From assembly GCF_027942865.1 (NCBI RefSeq), contig NC_134511.1, positions 26,831,390-26,895,389 on the forward strand: a stretch of 64,000 nt of DNA, read 5' to 3'. Shown here piece by piece: positions 32,588-42,799 of this stretch (within the stretch, counting starts at the first letter, position 1; the number at the start of each line of letters is the position of its first letter). The position numbers and the translations under genes are program-made. The DNA is from Odontesthes bonariensis. Taxonomy: Eukaryota > Chordata > Actinopteri > Atheriniformes > Atherinopsidae. The notes under the pieces are model-generated. The model was not told the DNA's origin. It searched no databases and saw only the letters and a list, made by a program, of their open reading frames with translations.

Positions 32588-35500
32588 CTGCAATCACAAG
32601 AGAAAAAAGGGAATAAATTTGAATTTAAATGGATGTTATACAGAACCATAGCCTGTGACTACACCTTTTGTTATTATCCCACCTCAAAGCAACAGTATCC
32701 AAAAAAATCAGCTCACAAAAAAAAAAGTTGGAAATTAACTTTGTGATTATTTGCACAGAAGTAATTTTGAGTTTCAGTCAAAATTCAAAGCAAATCAAAA
32801 CAACTGAAGCTATCACCTCATGACTTTAGCTAATTTAATAAACATCAGACATGTTAAAATACTAATGGTATAGTGAGTAACACTGCTCATCTTGTTACAA
32901 TCTTGTTCTGCTGGGAAAAACAGCATCATGACATTCTTATGTTACTTTAACGCTATCACCTGTATGTATAAGAATGGACTAAGCACATTTGAAGAATTAG
33001 TTTTTCAAAGTTTAAAAGCTCTAAGGGCTCTTGTACACCAAACAAACAACCAGCTAGGTCTACTCATATCCCTAGCACTCAAAAACATTGTGAAGATGAG
33101 AGGGAACATGTGACCAACAACCGCAATGGTCACTGAAGACTAGAGCTCCTTACCAACCCCGGTTTTTCATTCAAAACCAGGTCTATTTCAGTTTATTCTC
33201 TCGAGAATTGATTATTGGTCATTGCTTATCGAAACCAGTATCGCTGTTATCAAAACTATCTCCGGAGAAACAGAAATCAGCTAACATGTCAGCTAATGCT
33301 AGCACAGAATCAAACATGAAGGATGTTGTTGCTCAGGTCTTGGAGAAGAGACAATGTGTGCTCGAATCAATAGTCCATAATGCTATGAAAGGAGTGTTAC
33401 AAGAAATTAATACCTCACTGCAACACATCACAACTGAGTAAGAGATGCAAGGCGTCACCGTGCAGGGTCTGATGCAACAAATGGACCAAACCCAGAGGGA
33501 TGGAAATAAAGAAAGTGGTTAATGCTTGTGTTGGAGACCTGAAGAAAATCAAGGTAAAGCTAATGGAAGACAGATTTTGGTACAACAATGTACGTATCAT
33601 TGGGCTAAAAGAGGGCCGTGAAAAAAAAACACAAACAAACATCCAATTGGGTTCCTGCAAAAACAACTACTAGTGTCACTGCAGAACAAGCCGATAACTC
33701 TCTCAACCATGGAGCTGCATCATCTGGGCAACTTTGCAAAAGAATCCACAATGCAAGTCTGGCATTAAGTATCGACATTATTATACCGGACTGAAGGGAT
33801 GATACGCATTGACTGTTCATGTTCTAATAGGCTAAACTATAAAAAGGTTGGTCTGGTAGGGAACATTGCAATTTACAATCACACTTGAAGGATGGCTGAA
33901 CTTTACATCAATTCAATTAAAATTAGGGGTCTTAATGGACCAGTCAAACAAACAAAATTCATGGATTATTTGAAAATGAATAACAGACATTGCTCTTTTA
34001 CAAGAATCACATCTGCGCAAAAAGATGTGAACCGCTTAAATACAACAAGATAGCATTGTATTGTCGCAGAGAACCTCCCTCACTATAAATTAGGGCTGGG
34101 CGAGTTACCTCGTTATTATCACGTTAACTCGATAATTATTTAACGCCAATAAATATTTTATCGCCCATTAAAGGGATAGTTTGCCTCAATCACTCCGTGA
34201 TTGCCACTTGCCGATAGCCATGCCTGTCACGGTGTTTCCTGCTCGGAAGCAGGGGACTGCTCGGTCTGCACTTCGGTCTGCACGGTTTACACAGCACGCA
34301 GTGATACGAAGGGAGAGAAAATAGCGCCAAGCGATGGTGAGGTCTGACTTTTTCTGGATGAATGATTTTGTGATGCAAATGTATTACTCTTTTGAACGCA
34401 TACTGTTTTGAGAAGCAAAACGCTTTATTTTTTTTAAGCCCCAGCCAACTAGCCGGACTACCTTCATCAACGCCAAAACGAGGCTGGAATTCGGCTCACA
34501 GTACGCAGTGGGAGGTAAGAAAATGTTCATAAATAATATTGCTAATATGGGATGTCATACAGCTTCATGTCAAAAGAGGCAAACTATCCCTTTAACGCAG
34601 GTTTTAAAAAAGGTTTTTTAATTATTATTTTTTGTGGCTTTTGTGCCTTTCATGGATAGGAAAGTTTAGAGAGACAGGAAGCAGGGGGCAGAGAGAGGGG
34701 GAACGACACGCAGCACAAGGCCGTACAATGCAGGACTCAAACCGGGGCCAGCTGCAGCGAGGACTATCGCCTTTTGTACATGAGGCGTCTGTTCAACCCA
34801 CTACGCCACAGACCACCCGTTTTATTATCTTTTTTTATTTTGTAAAAGTCTGTAGCTGTCTGCTGTGGAACCGGAAAAGAAAGCAATCGGCGGATCCACC
34901 AAACATGGAGAAGGGTACAGAACTTTTACTCGGCCATTTTCATTTTAAAGTTCTTCCAGATGGCGGAGTCGACACAACCAAAGTCATCTGTAAACACAGC
35001 CAAGTTGAATTGTCTTCTCACCGTAGTAGTTCCAGTCTAAAATATCACTTAAAAGGCAAAACACACAACTGATACCAGCAAGTCATTCAAGGAAACAGAC
35101 AGTGGAGCGAGGCTTCTACATAAAAACTACATAAAGATGCTGACGTTAAAAGTGTGTTTGCACAGCAAATGTTATGGCACTTTCATTCATATGGCAGCAC
35201 ATTTAAAATAAAACAGTATCAGTCAAGCCAATGAAAACAGGCTCACACGTTTTCTTCATCTTGTGGCACATCTTACCTCGAAGGAGAAGAAAGCCAGATC
35301 TGTTTGTTGGGTGTCTGTTTGTTGATGACATAGGTGCCATGGTCCCTGCCAATCTTCACTGTCAAAACACCACTCTGTGCACACAAACAGACATTTACAG
35401 ATTCTTTTGTGAACCGTTTCAACTGAAAATCAAAATGATAAAGCTTGTCGCAACTAATACTTTAGATGTTCAAGTTCTGCAATGTACTTCAAAAAATAAA

Positions 35501-38500
35501 AATAAATACAAAACTTTAGGCAGGCATACTCTATATTTCCATCACTGTAAATAATTAACTGTGTAGATGTTGTGAGTCAAGATTTGAAAGATCAAATAAA
35601 CTTTCTCAGGTGGCAGGAGACAAGATTAGTAGGCCTATTAGATTAGATTAGAAAGGCCTATTAAAACCCCCAGTTTGACTGTAAAGGAGACACGGGGGCC
35701 AGTCCATGCATTTGTTCCTTCAAGATTGGACTACTGTAATTCTTTATTTTTGGACTGTCCCACATATTCTCTGAAAAGCCTTCAGCTGATCCAAAATGCT
35801 GCAGCCAGAGTTCTGATGAGAACTAACAGGAGAGATCATATTTCTCCAGTTTTAGCTTCTCTTCATTGGCTCCCTGTTAAATTCAGTAAATAATTTAAAA
35901 ATTCTTCTCCTCACATATAAAGCTGAGATGGTTTCTTTCTTTCTCTCCTGCTTTGGAGAATATTCTCTGGATTAGATTAGATTATACTTTATTCATCCCA
36001 CAACGGGGAAATTCACTTGCCACAGCAGCAACACAGCAAGAAACGCAACAACAGACATGAACAAGAAATTTAAAAAAAAAAGAAAAGAGAAAAGTCCTTA
36101 GACATGTGCAATAACACTGACATGTGACAAATGACCAACAAACAAACAAGTGCACACCCTAGCCAAAGCAAGTACTAAAAAGTAAAGTGACATTGTATAT
36201 TGCACATTATGAAGTTGAAATGACAAAATATGAATAAATACAGATAAAGAAAAATCTCTATGTGAGTGCAGGATTGTCATGGAAGGGCAACAACATGATC
36301 AGTGGGTGCATGTGTTGAAAAGTCTGACAGCTGCCGGGATGAACCGTGGGTGTAAAAAGCCGCATTCAGACAGAGCCGTTCTAAGAACGGTCCTCCTCGA
36401 ATTTTGTTCTGATAACTGTCCTTACCCGGCGGAACTGTTTCAGTCTGCATTCGCACATGAGTCGGGACTGATGTGGCGCGCGCAGTCCTCTGCGTCAGTG
36501 ACGTGTTACTTTAGCGCCACATTCAACAACAAAACAAAACAAAACCCGCGAAAAGTAAGGAGAGAAGAAAAAAACACCACAAAGAAGCTAACATGGAGAG
36601 CGGGGAGGCCACCGTGTTCATGGTCTGCATGATGGTGATATTAATCATTGATGATCACATCAGGCGTCTAACATCGAGGCTGGAAGAGCTCACAGAGAGA
36701 GTCAGGAGACGAAGGATGGAGCGCAGGCCATACTTCTTGGTTTCATGAAGGAAGGAGAGCAGAGCGCCGCAGACAAAGGAGACCACGTGTCAGTTTAACT
36801 TATTAAACACGCGCCGGTTGTGTCCGTGTCGTATGAGGAAACATTTCAGCCGTGACAACATGACAAGGGGCGGAGCTAGCAACCACCACACACCTCCGTC
36901 AGATGTGTTCCTATTGAACCCAGAACAGACCCAGCTGAGGAGAAGGAGCTAAAATGGTTACAGGAACTGAGGGCGATGGTCCCGAGTTCCTGTATGTGCG
37001 AATGCGGGAGAAAATGGCCCCGTTCCTGAGAAGGTTATAGGAACTGCCAAAGGTTCCTACAGTGGGAATGCGGCTTAAGTCTGCTGCTGAAGGAGCTGCT
37101 CCGGGACCCCACAGTGTCATCGAGGGGGTGAGAGGAGTTGTCCATGATGGATGTCAGTTTAGCCAACATCCTCCTCTCACCCACATCCTCTCTGCCCGTA
37201 CCGCCCCCTCTCTGCCCGTACCGCCCCCTCTCTGCCCGTACCGCCCCCTCTCTGCCCGTACCGCACCGTCTCTGCCCGTACCGCACCGTCTCTGCCCGTA
37301 CCGCACCGTCTCTGCCCGTACCGCCCCGTCTCTGCCCGTACCGCCCCCTCTCTGCTCGTACCGCCCCTCTCTGCTCGTACCGCCCCTCTCTGCCCGTACC
37401 GCCCCCTCTCTGCCCGTACTGCCCCCTCTCTGCCCGTACTGCCCCCTCTGTGTCCGTAACGCACCGTCACTGCCCGTACCGCCCCGTCTCTGCCCGTACC
37501 GCCCCCTCTCTGCTCGTACCGCCCCTCTCTGCTCGTACCGCCCCTCTCTGCCCGTACCGCCCCCTCTCTGTCCGTACAGCCCCCTCTCTGCCCGTACCGC
37601 CCTCTCTCTGCCCGTACCGCCCCCTCTCCAGCAGACCACGGCATAGAAAATGGCTGATGCTACCACAGAGTCCCGAGGAGAGCCCTGCACCCACCGAAGG
37701 ACCTCAGTCTCCTCAGCAGGTGGAGGCGACTCTGGCCCTTCTTGTAGAGGGCTTGTTTTTGTTGAGGTGAACAGCCAGGAATTTGTAGTTCTCCACCATC
37801 TCAATGTCCAATCCCTGGATGTTCACCGGCGTGAAGCAGGGTGTTTTCCTCCTGAAGTTGACGACCATCTCCTTTGTTTTGCTGGTATTAAGCTGAAGAT
37901 GGTTCAGCTCACACCAGCTGACAAAGTCCTTGATGACTGTCCTGTATTCCAGTTCGTTATCCTCAGAAACACATCCAACAATGGCCGTGTCATCGGAAAA
38001 CGTCTGAATGTGGCAGTGTGTGGTGTGTGAATTAACAACACCGACGTGTAGAATGTGAAGGATAAGCTCTTTGACACCCTTTTAAACATTTGCCCATCAA
38101 GTCAGTAAAACCACCAAATTCAGTGACAGTGGAGAGGAAACGTGATGACTTACAGAGAAGACAACATCATAGTCTGCTCCAGTGAAAACTTCATCGGTCA
38201 GGTCTTCAAAGTAACCGGTAAGACCATCCAATGTCTCATCTGCCAGCTTCTCATAAACTGCTTCTGACAGCTCGCTGTTGGACAGTGACAAAGCTACAAC
38301 AGATGAGTTTAATATCTCAACACTCACTCATGATGCTTACAGAACTAGAACAGCAGGTTACCTTTTCTGCACAGGGGTCACTTCTCCCTGCCAGCCTGAA
38401 CTTTGATGAATATTTCTGCTCCACCAGCCATCAGCTCTGTTTCCAGCCCACTGACACAGAAGAAACTGAGGTCAGCTATTTAATAAGATACAATAAGAAC

Positions 38501-41500
38501 TCAGAAGGCAGATAGTAACGCTTTTATCAATTAGTTTTTGTGCCGTTTCCATGGTCTGTCTACAACATGCACCAGCATATATGTTTTAATGTGGGTCACC
38601 GATCAGCTTCTCCCAGTCAAACACTGCGAACAAGCCAGACCTTTCTTTATTTTGTATTTACTGTTAAAAACAGCATTCAAAGTTAAAGCATGATTCCTCT
38701 GGATGGTATTTCACATTTGGCCAGAATTTATAGCATTGAAAAACTTGTATAAATTGTAATAAGAAATAAAACAATACATTGTGTTATTCCCACAATACTT
38801 GAGAATTATGGTTTTATTTTTAATTTTACTAAAAAAAAAAAGACAACAAAAAATAGATTTTGTTTTTATCGTCTTAAAAAGGAAAATAATAACAACAAGA
38901 GCCAACTGAATATAGATATATGAAAATATAGACCTCAATCATAATGGAATTATACGCATGTGCCTGAGAATGATTCTTAACTACATGTAGATGTGGACAC
39001 TACCCAACTTATTCAATTCCATATAAAATTACAGTTTACACAACATCTAAATGTATGGGAAATTGAAACCAACAACAAATACGATACATTTTTTAGTAAA
39101 ATGGAAAATAAGATGCTTCTATGAAGCGTCTCTATGAAGAAGTCCGCTCATAATCTCAAGCAAAACTGGATTTTAGAATCAAAGAGTTTAATTTTCAATG
39201 TGGATCCAAACATGGAAAATGGTATCAGACAAATTTGCGGGGGTTTCATTTTGAAAAAAAAAACCCACTAGACTGGGGCGAACCTTTTCGAGGGTCTGCT
39301 TTCAATCTAAAGGGAAAGTGGTCTGTGGAAAGAGGGGGTTTCTTTTAATATGAACTGAACAGAAGATGTATCTAATATTAGAAAAATTTGGGGGGGGATT
39401 TGATTTTGAAATAAAACACCAGCTTGGGGTAACATTTTTAGAGGGTCTTTTTGAGTAAGAGTGCTTTCACACCAGGATAGTCCGGGGAACTCTGAAATTT
39501 CACTTTCAAACTGCACTTTTGAAAGCGGACCAAACTTCCTGGACAACGTCACGCAGTTGCAGCAGCTGCTTGGTTGGAGTGATATTGCCTGAAATGAGCA
39601 CTGACCAGGAAGGAGAAAACATGACAAAGAAGAGAACCCGGCTCATTGATTCCATCCCCTTCAGCCAGCATGAACACCACAGAATTTATGCTGGCTTGGT
39701 GTTCTTGTTTTTACGTTGGTGTTCAAAACTAATTGCGGTTTTCACAACAAGCTGCCAAGGATGAGTAGTAGGCGAGGCAATGAGCTGTCCAGCATGTTGT
39801 TCTGTATATGAGACTCACTTGTTTGTTCCGCACCAGAGTTCAGATGAGCTCTCACACCTGCCCAAACGAAGCAGACTATCCAAGGAAACAAACTCCATTC
39901 CATTTAAAGCGCACTAAACAGCTTTGGTGTGAAAGTGCCCCAGGTCTGCTTTTAATTTGGAGTAAAATTGGAAACATGAAGTTTATTTTTCAATATGAAA
40001 TCTGAAAATGGTGAAGATACAGAAATTATTAGACATTTAATTCTGAACAATAATATCAGATTGTTGAACATTTTCGAGGGTCTCTCTGAGGAGGTCCGTT
40101 TCCTTTTAACATTAATCTAATTTAGAAAAATAACAGATTCTTGTGAGACTTCTTTAGAGTTTGAGATTAGACACTTTATTGGGGCTTTCATTTTTTAAAT
40201 ACAACATCAGATAATACTTTTTAAAGGTCTTTCTGAGGAATTCAGATCCTACTCAGGGAGATTTCCTTTACTAGGAATCTGAATATAAGGAGATTTCTGG
40301 AGCTATGTACTTGGGTAAACACTCTCTGGTAGGAGCAATTTTTAAATTTAAATTTGGTATACCACCAGATTGAGATGATATTGTTCAACTGACTTTGAGG
40401 ATGTATATTCTGAATTGAAATTGTTATGTGGAAACAACACTTCATATCATCATTGATCTGATGTTGTGATATTTAACTCATGTGAAATGTAATGGGGATC
40501 TAATTTAGAAAATCAAATCATAATTGCAAAGCATTGTGGGAATAACAATGCATAGTTATATTTCTTATTACAATTTATAAAAAAAAATGAATGGTAACAT
40601 TTTTGTGAAATACTAGCCAGAGGAATCATGCTTTTACTTTGAAAGCTGTTTTCTAACAGTGAATACCAGTATGCGCACAAAACAAAATAAAGCAAGGTCT
40701 GGCTCGACCGCAGTAGTTAAACACAAATTATATCATAAGTTGTTGTGTGTGTCACTGACACACAGCTGCTGTAAAAGCTGCGTTGGAAGAGAATCCTGAG
40801 AATCCTGAGTCATGTAACCAGTGTTCTGCTTCCGGTGTTATGCCGAGAAATGCATCCCCATTCGCGGGAGCGCGCGTAAGCCGTTTCAGGTGTGGATTAT
40901 TACATTTATCCAATAAACTTACAGTGATAATATTGAGATGACAATGGTGTTTCACTCGTTCATCTTTTTTTTCTCATTTCTTCATGTAGATGAATAATAC
41001 ATGTACACTTGTGATAATCCGACAATTGTACAGTTTAGAGCATCTCTTTCACCTATTATTATTATTGTACAAATATTCCAAAGTAAGGGCAGTGACTAAC
41101 ACTTTTATAGTAAGACGGTTGGATACATTTTCTATGAATATCAATCTTTATTCAGTATAGTCCAGATAAAATAATCTAAAAATGAACCTAAAACTATGAA
41201 GACAATTTTGGACTTGTTGAAATTCGCATCTGTTAATTCAATTAGGTAAACAAATAATAATGTAGTAATATCATTCCATTCCAGACTCTCTTTAAAGCAG
41301 GGGATGCATTTTTCTGCAAAGGTCTGCCGAAATATGCATTGCCGAAATATGCATCCCCTGCTGGTAGCTGAGTGAAGCTGACACCCCACCCACGTGAAAA
41401 AATTCAAGAAAACAGATTGATCGGTTAGTGGTCCGTTCAATCTGTTTAATAAATACACATATCCGACAACTTCCCACTGACTAAATTGGAGAAAAGAACT

Positions 41501-42184
41501 TATTGGAACCAAACAGAATGACTACAACCTGCAGCAGATGAAATTCATTGCCCCCTGATCAATATAGTGAAACCATGTGATCAACTGAAAGTAAAACGTA
41601 ACTCGGAGACGAAAGCAGCACAAATGGAGCACTAAAAAAGTAGACCACTCTGGTTTGTTTTGGAGCAAGATGGGGGGATGGTGACCTTTGGATGACCTAA
41701 AAAATAATCTTTAATACAGTATCTCAGAAACCAAAGCAGCACAAACGAAAATTTTAAACTTGAATTTTTCACGTGGATGGGGTGTCAGCTTCGCTCCCGC
41801 GAATGGGGATGCATTTATCGGCAGACGTGCACTTTTCGTCATAACACCGGAACAAACTACTTACTTTGTTTGGAGCCTGGCAGATGGGACCCGGTGAGTG
41901 CGTACAAAATGCTCGAACCTCCGAATAAACCAACGTCTTCCTGAGCTGGAATGGATGCCAATTATCTTAGTGTCAGTGAACGATTTCTAATTTCATTATC
42001 ATCTGATACTGGTTATATACTGCTGAACCTAGCTGTGTGTATCGGTAGCGTGTTATAAAGTTAGCAGCGTTACCTGGTGACGTGCTCCTCTGATTCTCAG
42101 CGCCGTTATCCTGCTGCGCTGTGTATGCACAACATGCTGACATATCCGAGAGGGAACACTTAGAGCTTTAGTACAAAGAAACAT
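32449..42184 (-). CDS. fxn: fxn, frataxin (mitochondrial iron-sulfur cluster assembly protein), complete
   Basis: Frataxin acts in the mitochondrial matrix with the NFS1-ISCU complex to promote Fe-S cluster synthesis. Five minus-strand exons are 42074-42184, 38362-38465, 38154-38274, 35277-35374 and 32449-32587. They total 573 nt, or 190 codons plus stop, and every phase is compatible. Exon 1 is a basic, acid-free leader as expected for mitochondrial import. Exons 3-5 carry the acidic first helix ([17 protein letters not shown]), the beta-sheet ([25 protein letters not shown]) and GPKRYDWTG with WVYIHDG. The Trp of QIWLSSP and the Arg of PKRYDW match positions important in human frataxin. Exon 2 is poorly conserved and is called only from splice sites and frame. 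A GAA tract lies just upstream of the start. The introns are almost wholly transposon sequence. Confidence 0.92.
33116..34080 (+). mobile_element. L1-like LINE 5' part: ORF1 and start of ORF2
   Basis: ORF1 begins at 33286 ([20 protein letters not shown]) with coiled-coil character, breaks, then reads [12 protein letters not shown] near 33590. ORF2 starts at 33892 ([20 protein letters not shown]) and is recognisable as the endonuclease N-terminus up to KKDVNRLN-like sequence at about 34040. It ends abruptly at the hAT element. It is in fxn intron 4, antisense to fxn. Confidence 0.7.
34172..34591. mobile_element. TTAA-flanked MITE with 16-bp perfect TIRs
   Basis: AGGGATAGTTTGCCTC at the left and GAGGCAAACTATCCCT at the right are perfect inverted repeats, flanked by TTAA (34168-34171 and 34592-34595). 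TTAA duplication indicates a piggyBac- or Kolobok-type MITE. It has no coding sequence and lies inside the BED-hAT remnant. Confidence 0.85.
34632..34815 (-). mobile_element. tRNA-derived SINE, minus strand
   Basis: AGAGAGACAGGAAGCAGGGG, GACTCAAACCGGGGCC (reverse of box B) and GTTCAACCCACTACGCCACA (reverse of box A region) form the usual reversed tRNA-head SINE of fish. It is inserted next to the TTAA MITE. Confidence 0.65.
35277..35374 (-). CDS. fxn: fxn exon 4: beta-sheet core
   Basis: This exon is 98 nt with acceptor GTGCACAG|AGT and donor CGAG|GTAAGA. It encodes [19 protein letters not shown] and [13 protein letters not shown], the most conserved surface of frataxin including the ISCU-facing Trp. 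Confidence 0.95.
35640..35945 (+). mobile_element. L2-like LINE C-terminal fragment
   Basis: Open 35675-35893: [40 protein letters not shown] and [10 protein letters not shown]. It is the same family as 15780-15890 but retains more of the C-terminus. It lies in fxn intron 3. Confidence 0.8.
36358..37076. mobile_element. Harbinger-like element nested in the LINE
   Basis: Termini AGCCGCATTCAGACAG and (reversed) AGCCGCATTCCCACTG, with TAA-type sequence on both sides (GTGTAA before, TAAGTC after), interrupt the LINE between TGGGTGTAA and GTCTGCTGCTG. Inside is a short plus-strand frame ([20 protein letters not shown]) that may be a transposase N-terminus. Confidence 0.65.
37189..37629. repeat. 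GC-rich 20-bp minisatellite, about 22 copies
   Basis: The unit CCGCCCCCTCTCTGCCCGTA repeats in strict 20-bp register from 37201 to about 37360. After that, 19- and 20-bp variants alternate to 37629. It is C/T-rich on the + strand and G/A-rich on the fxn sense strand. Because 20 is not a multiple of 3, stop-free frames appear on both strands; these are artefacts. Confidence 0.95.
38154..38274 (-). CDS. fxn: fxn exon 3: acidic helix 1
   Basis: This exon is 121 nt, entering in phase 2 and leaving in phase 0, with donor TCT|GTAAGT. It encodes [26 protein letters not shown] and DYDVVFS. This is the acidic ridge of frataxin that contacts iron and the desulfurase complex. Confidence 0.94.
38362..38465 (-). 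CDS. fxn: fxn exon 2 (presequence/linker), predicted
   Basis: This exon is 104 nt between acceptor ACCTCAG|TTT and donor AAAAG|GTAACC. It enters in phase 0 and leaves in phase 2, exactly what exons 1 and 3 need, and its frame is open. The content is Trp- and Gly-rich ([21 protein letters not shown]) and not recognisably conserved. In other vertebrates this stretch is also fast-evolving and mostly removed on maturation. Confidence 0.6.
38617..40721. mobile_element. long-TIR element in fxn intron 1
   Basis: About 200 bp at 38617-38830 recur inverted at 40490-40721. Shared blocks include GCATGATTCCTCTGG, TATAAATTGTAATAAGAAAT, TTATTCCCACAAT and GCCAGACCTT. Similarity is roughly 80% by eye. The interior has no ORF and contains a nested MITE. 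Long TIRs suggest a Mutator-like or similar MITE; the 9-bp duplication was not resolved. It starts about 150 bp upstream of fxn exon 2. Confidence 0.8.
39461..39940. mobile_element. MITE nested in the long-TIR element
   Basis: GTGCTTTCACACCAGGAT at the left and TTGGTGTGAAAGTGCCC at the right are inverted ends of the common fish GGGC-CTTTCACACC family. The frames inside are not coding. Confidence 0.7.
40834..41850. mobile_element. palindromic TIR element in fxn intron 1
   Basis: TTCCGGTGTTATG and AATGCATCCCCATTCGCGGG at the left match the inverted right end (CCCGCGAATGGGGATGCATT, CATAACACCGGAA), with a 19-bp segment missing on the left. A second internal pair, GAAGCTGACACCCCACCCAC at 41370-41390 and its reverse at 41770-41795, makes it doubly palindromic. 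It has no ORF. Confidence 0.75.
42074..42184 (-). CDS. fxn: fxn exon 1: mitochondrial targeting peptide
   Basis: This exon is 37 codons from ATG (42184 downward) to donor CAG|GTAACG, ending in phase 0. [19 protein letters not shown] is followed by several Arg and no Asp or Glu, a typical presequence. The in-frame upstream extension reads through the GAA tract as poly-Arg and is not expected to be coding. The start is chosen as the first ATG after that tract. Confidence 0.75.
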
Positions 42185-42237
42185 GATATACTGCCAGACC
42201 CCACGGGCACCTCGGTAAATGTCCGGAGTGTGTTGTG

Positions 42238-42288
42238 TTCTTCTTCTTCTGCTTCTGCTTCTTCTTCTTCTTCTTCTTCTTCTTCTTC
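42238..42288 (-). repeat. GAA/TTC trinucleotide tract just upstream of fxn ATG
   Basis: The + strand reads (TTC)4 TGC TTC TGC (TTC)10. In the fxn sense direction this is a GAA tract of 17 units with a pure run of 10. It begins 53 bp upstream of the chosen start codon. The flank beyond it (GGGTTTAATGG onward) looks like the dispersed fish repeat that often carries TTC/GAA tails. Confidence 0.9.
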
Positions 42289-42799
42289 TGGGTTTAATGG
42301 CCAATAGCAAACCGGCTTCGATGCGCTTTGCGCCACCACCTGGATAGAAGTTTGAAATGGAAATTATTAAAGGTTTTCCTTTAATGTCATGGTGTTTATG
42401 GTCATATTTCCTCATTCTTATGTGAAAAAGTTTGCTGCAGTGATCAAGGTGGGAGGAAATTAAGGCATCCAGTATGGGATTTGCATCATAAATAGATCAC
42501 AAACTGATCATATTTTCCAAATGTTTCTAAGCTGATAAAAGTATGACTGGACAAGTTTAGTGACTTGGTTCTCAAAACTTACAGTGATATCAAGCCACAC
42601 ATAAAGATTTTTTGCAACCAGCTTAATTTGTTCCTCTACAGAACCAGCTAATGGCAGTATTAGTTTGCCATCTGCTGGGAGCTCACCACGAGGTAAGTAA
42701 AAGGCAAGTAAAAGATGAATAAAACTGACCCCCTAAAGACACTGTGGTGTATGAGGGATGGTCGCCTTCAAACAGCCTATGTGTAGATGGTACAGGAAG

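Larger units (their letters stand above)
34095..35215 (+). mobile_element. hAT transposon remnant with BED finger, containing nested insertions
   Basis: It starts in AGGGCTGGGCGAGTTACCTC and TCACGTTAACTCGATAATT, a known fish hAT left-end context, and resumes after the nested MITE at CGCAGGTTTT. The plus strand 34900-35070 encodes a BED-like finger ([26 protein letters not shown]) in which the second Cys of the CxxC pair is Ser. The rest of the transposase is absent. Confidence 0.6.
35965..38030 (-). mobile_element. LINE 3' half, minus strand, split by a Harbinger element and expanded by a minisatellite
   Basis: The minus strand from high to low coordinates: [15 protein letters not shown] region and [18 protein letters not shown] sequence (37750-37900), [14 protein letters not shown] (37610-37650), the GC-rich minisatellite, [20 protein letters not shown] (37110-37180), then after the insertion the tail (reverse of ATTATACTTTATTCATCCCA) near 35975. 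A cognate plus-strand copy without the minisatellite is at 42985-43530. It occupies most of fxn intron 3. Confidence 0.75.

Noticed and set aside
37062..37804. Long overlapping open frames on both strands (155-216 codons) with repeats such as [12 protein letters not shown] or [13 protein letters not shown]
   Set aside because: They are by-products of the stop-free 20-bp minisatellite and its LINE context; there is no start context, splice support or homology as a protein.
37650..38030. 126-codon plus-strand frame next to fxn exon 3
   Set aside because: It is the antisense of a LINE ORF2 segment on the minus strand.
42293..42415. Upstream in-frame extension of fxn exon 1 with poly-Arg
   Set aside because: The arginines are the GAA tract read in frame and the upstream part is a dispersed repeat; the ATG at 42184 gives a normal presequence.
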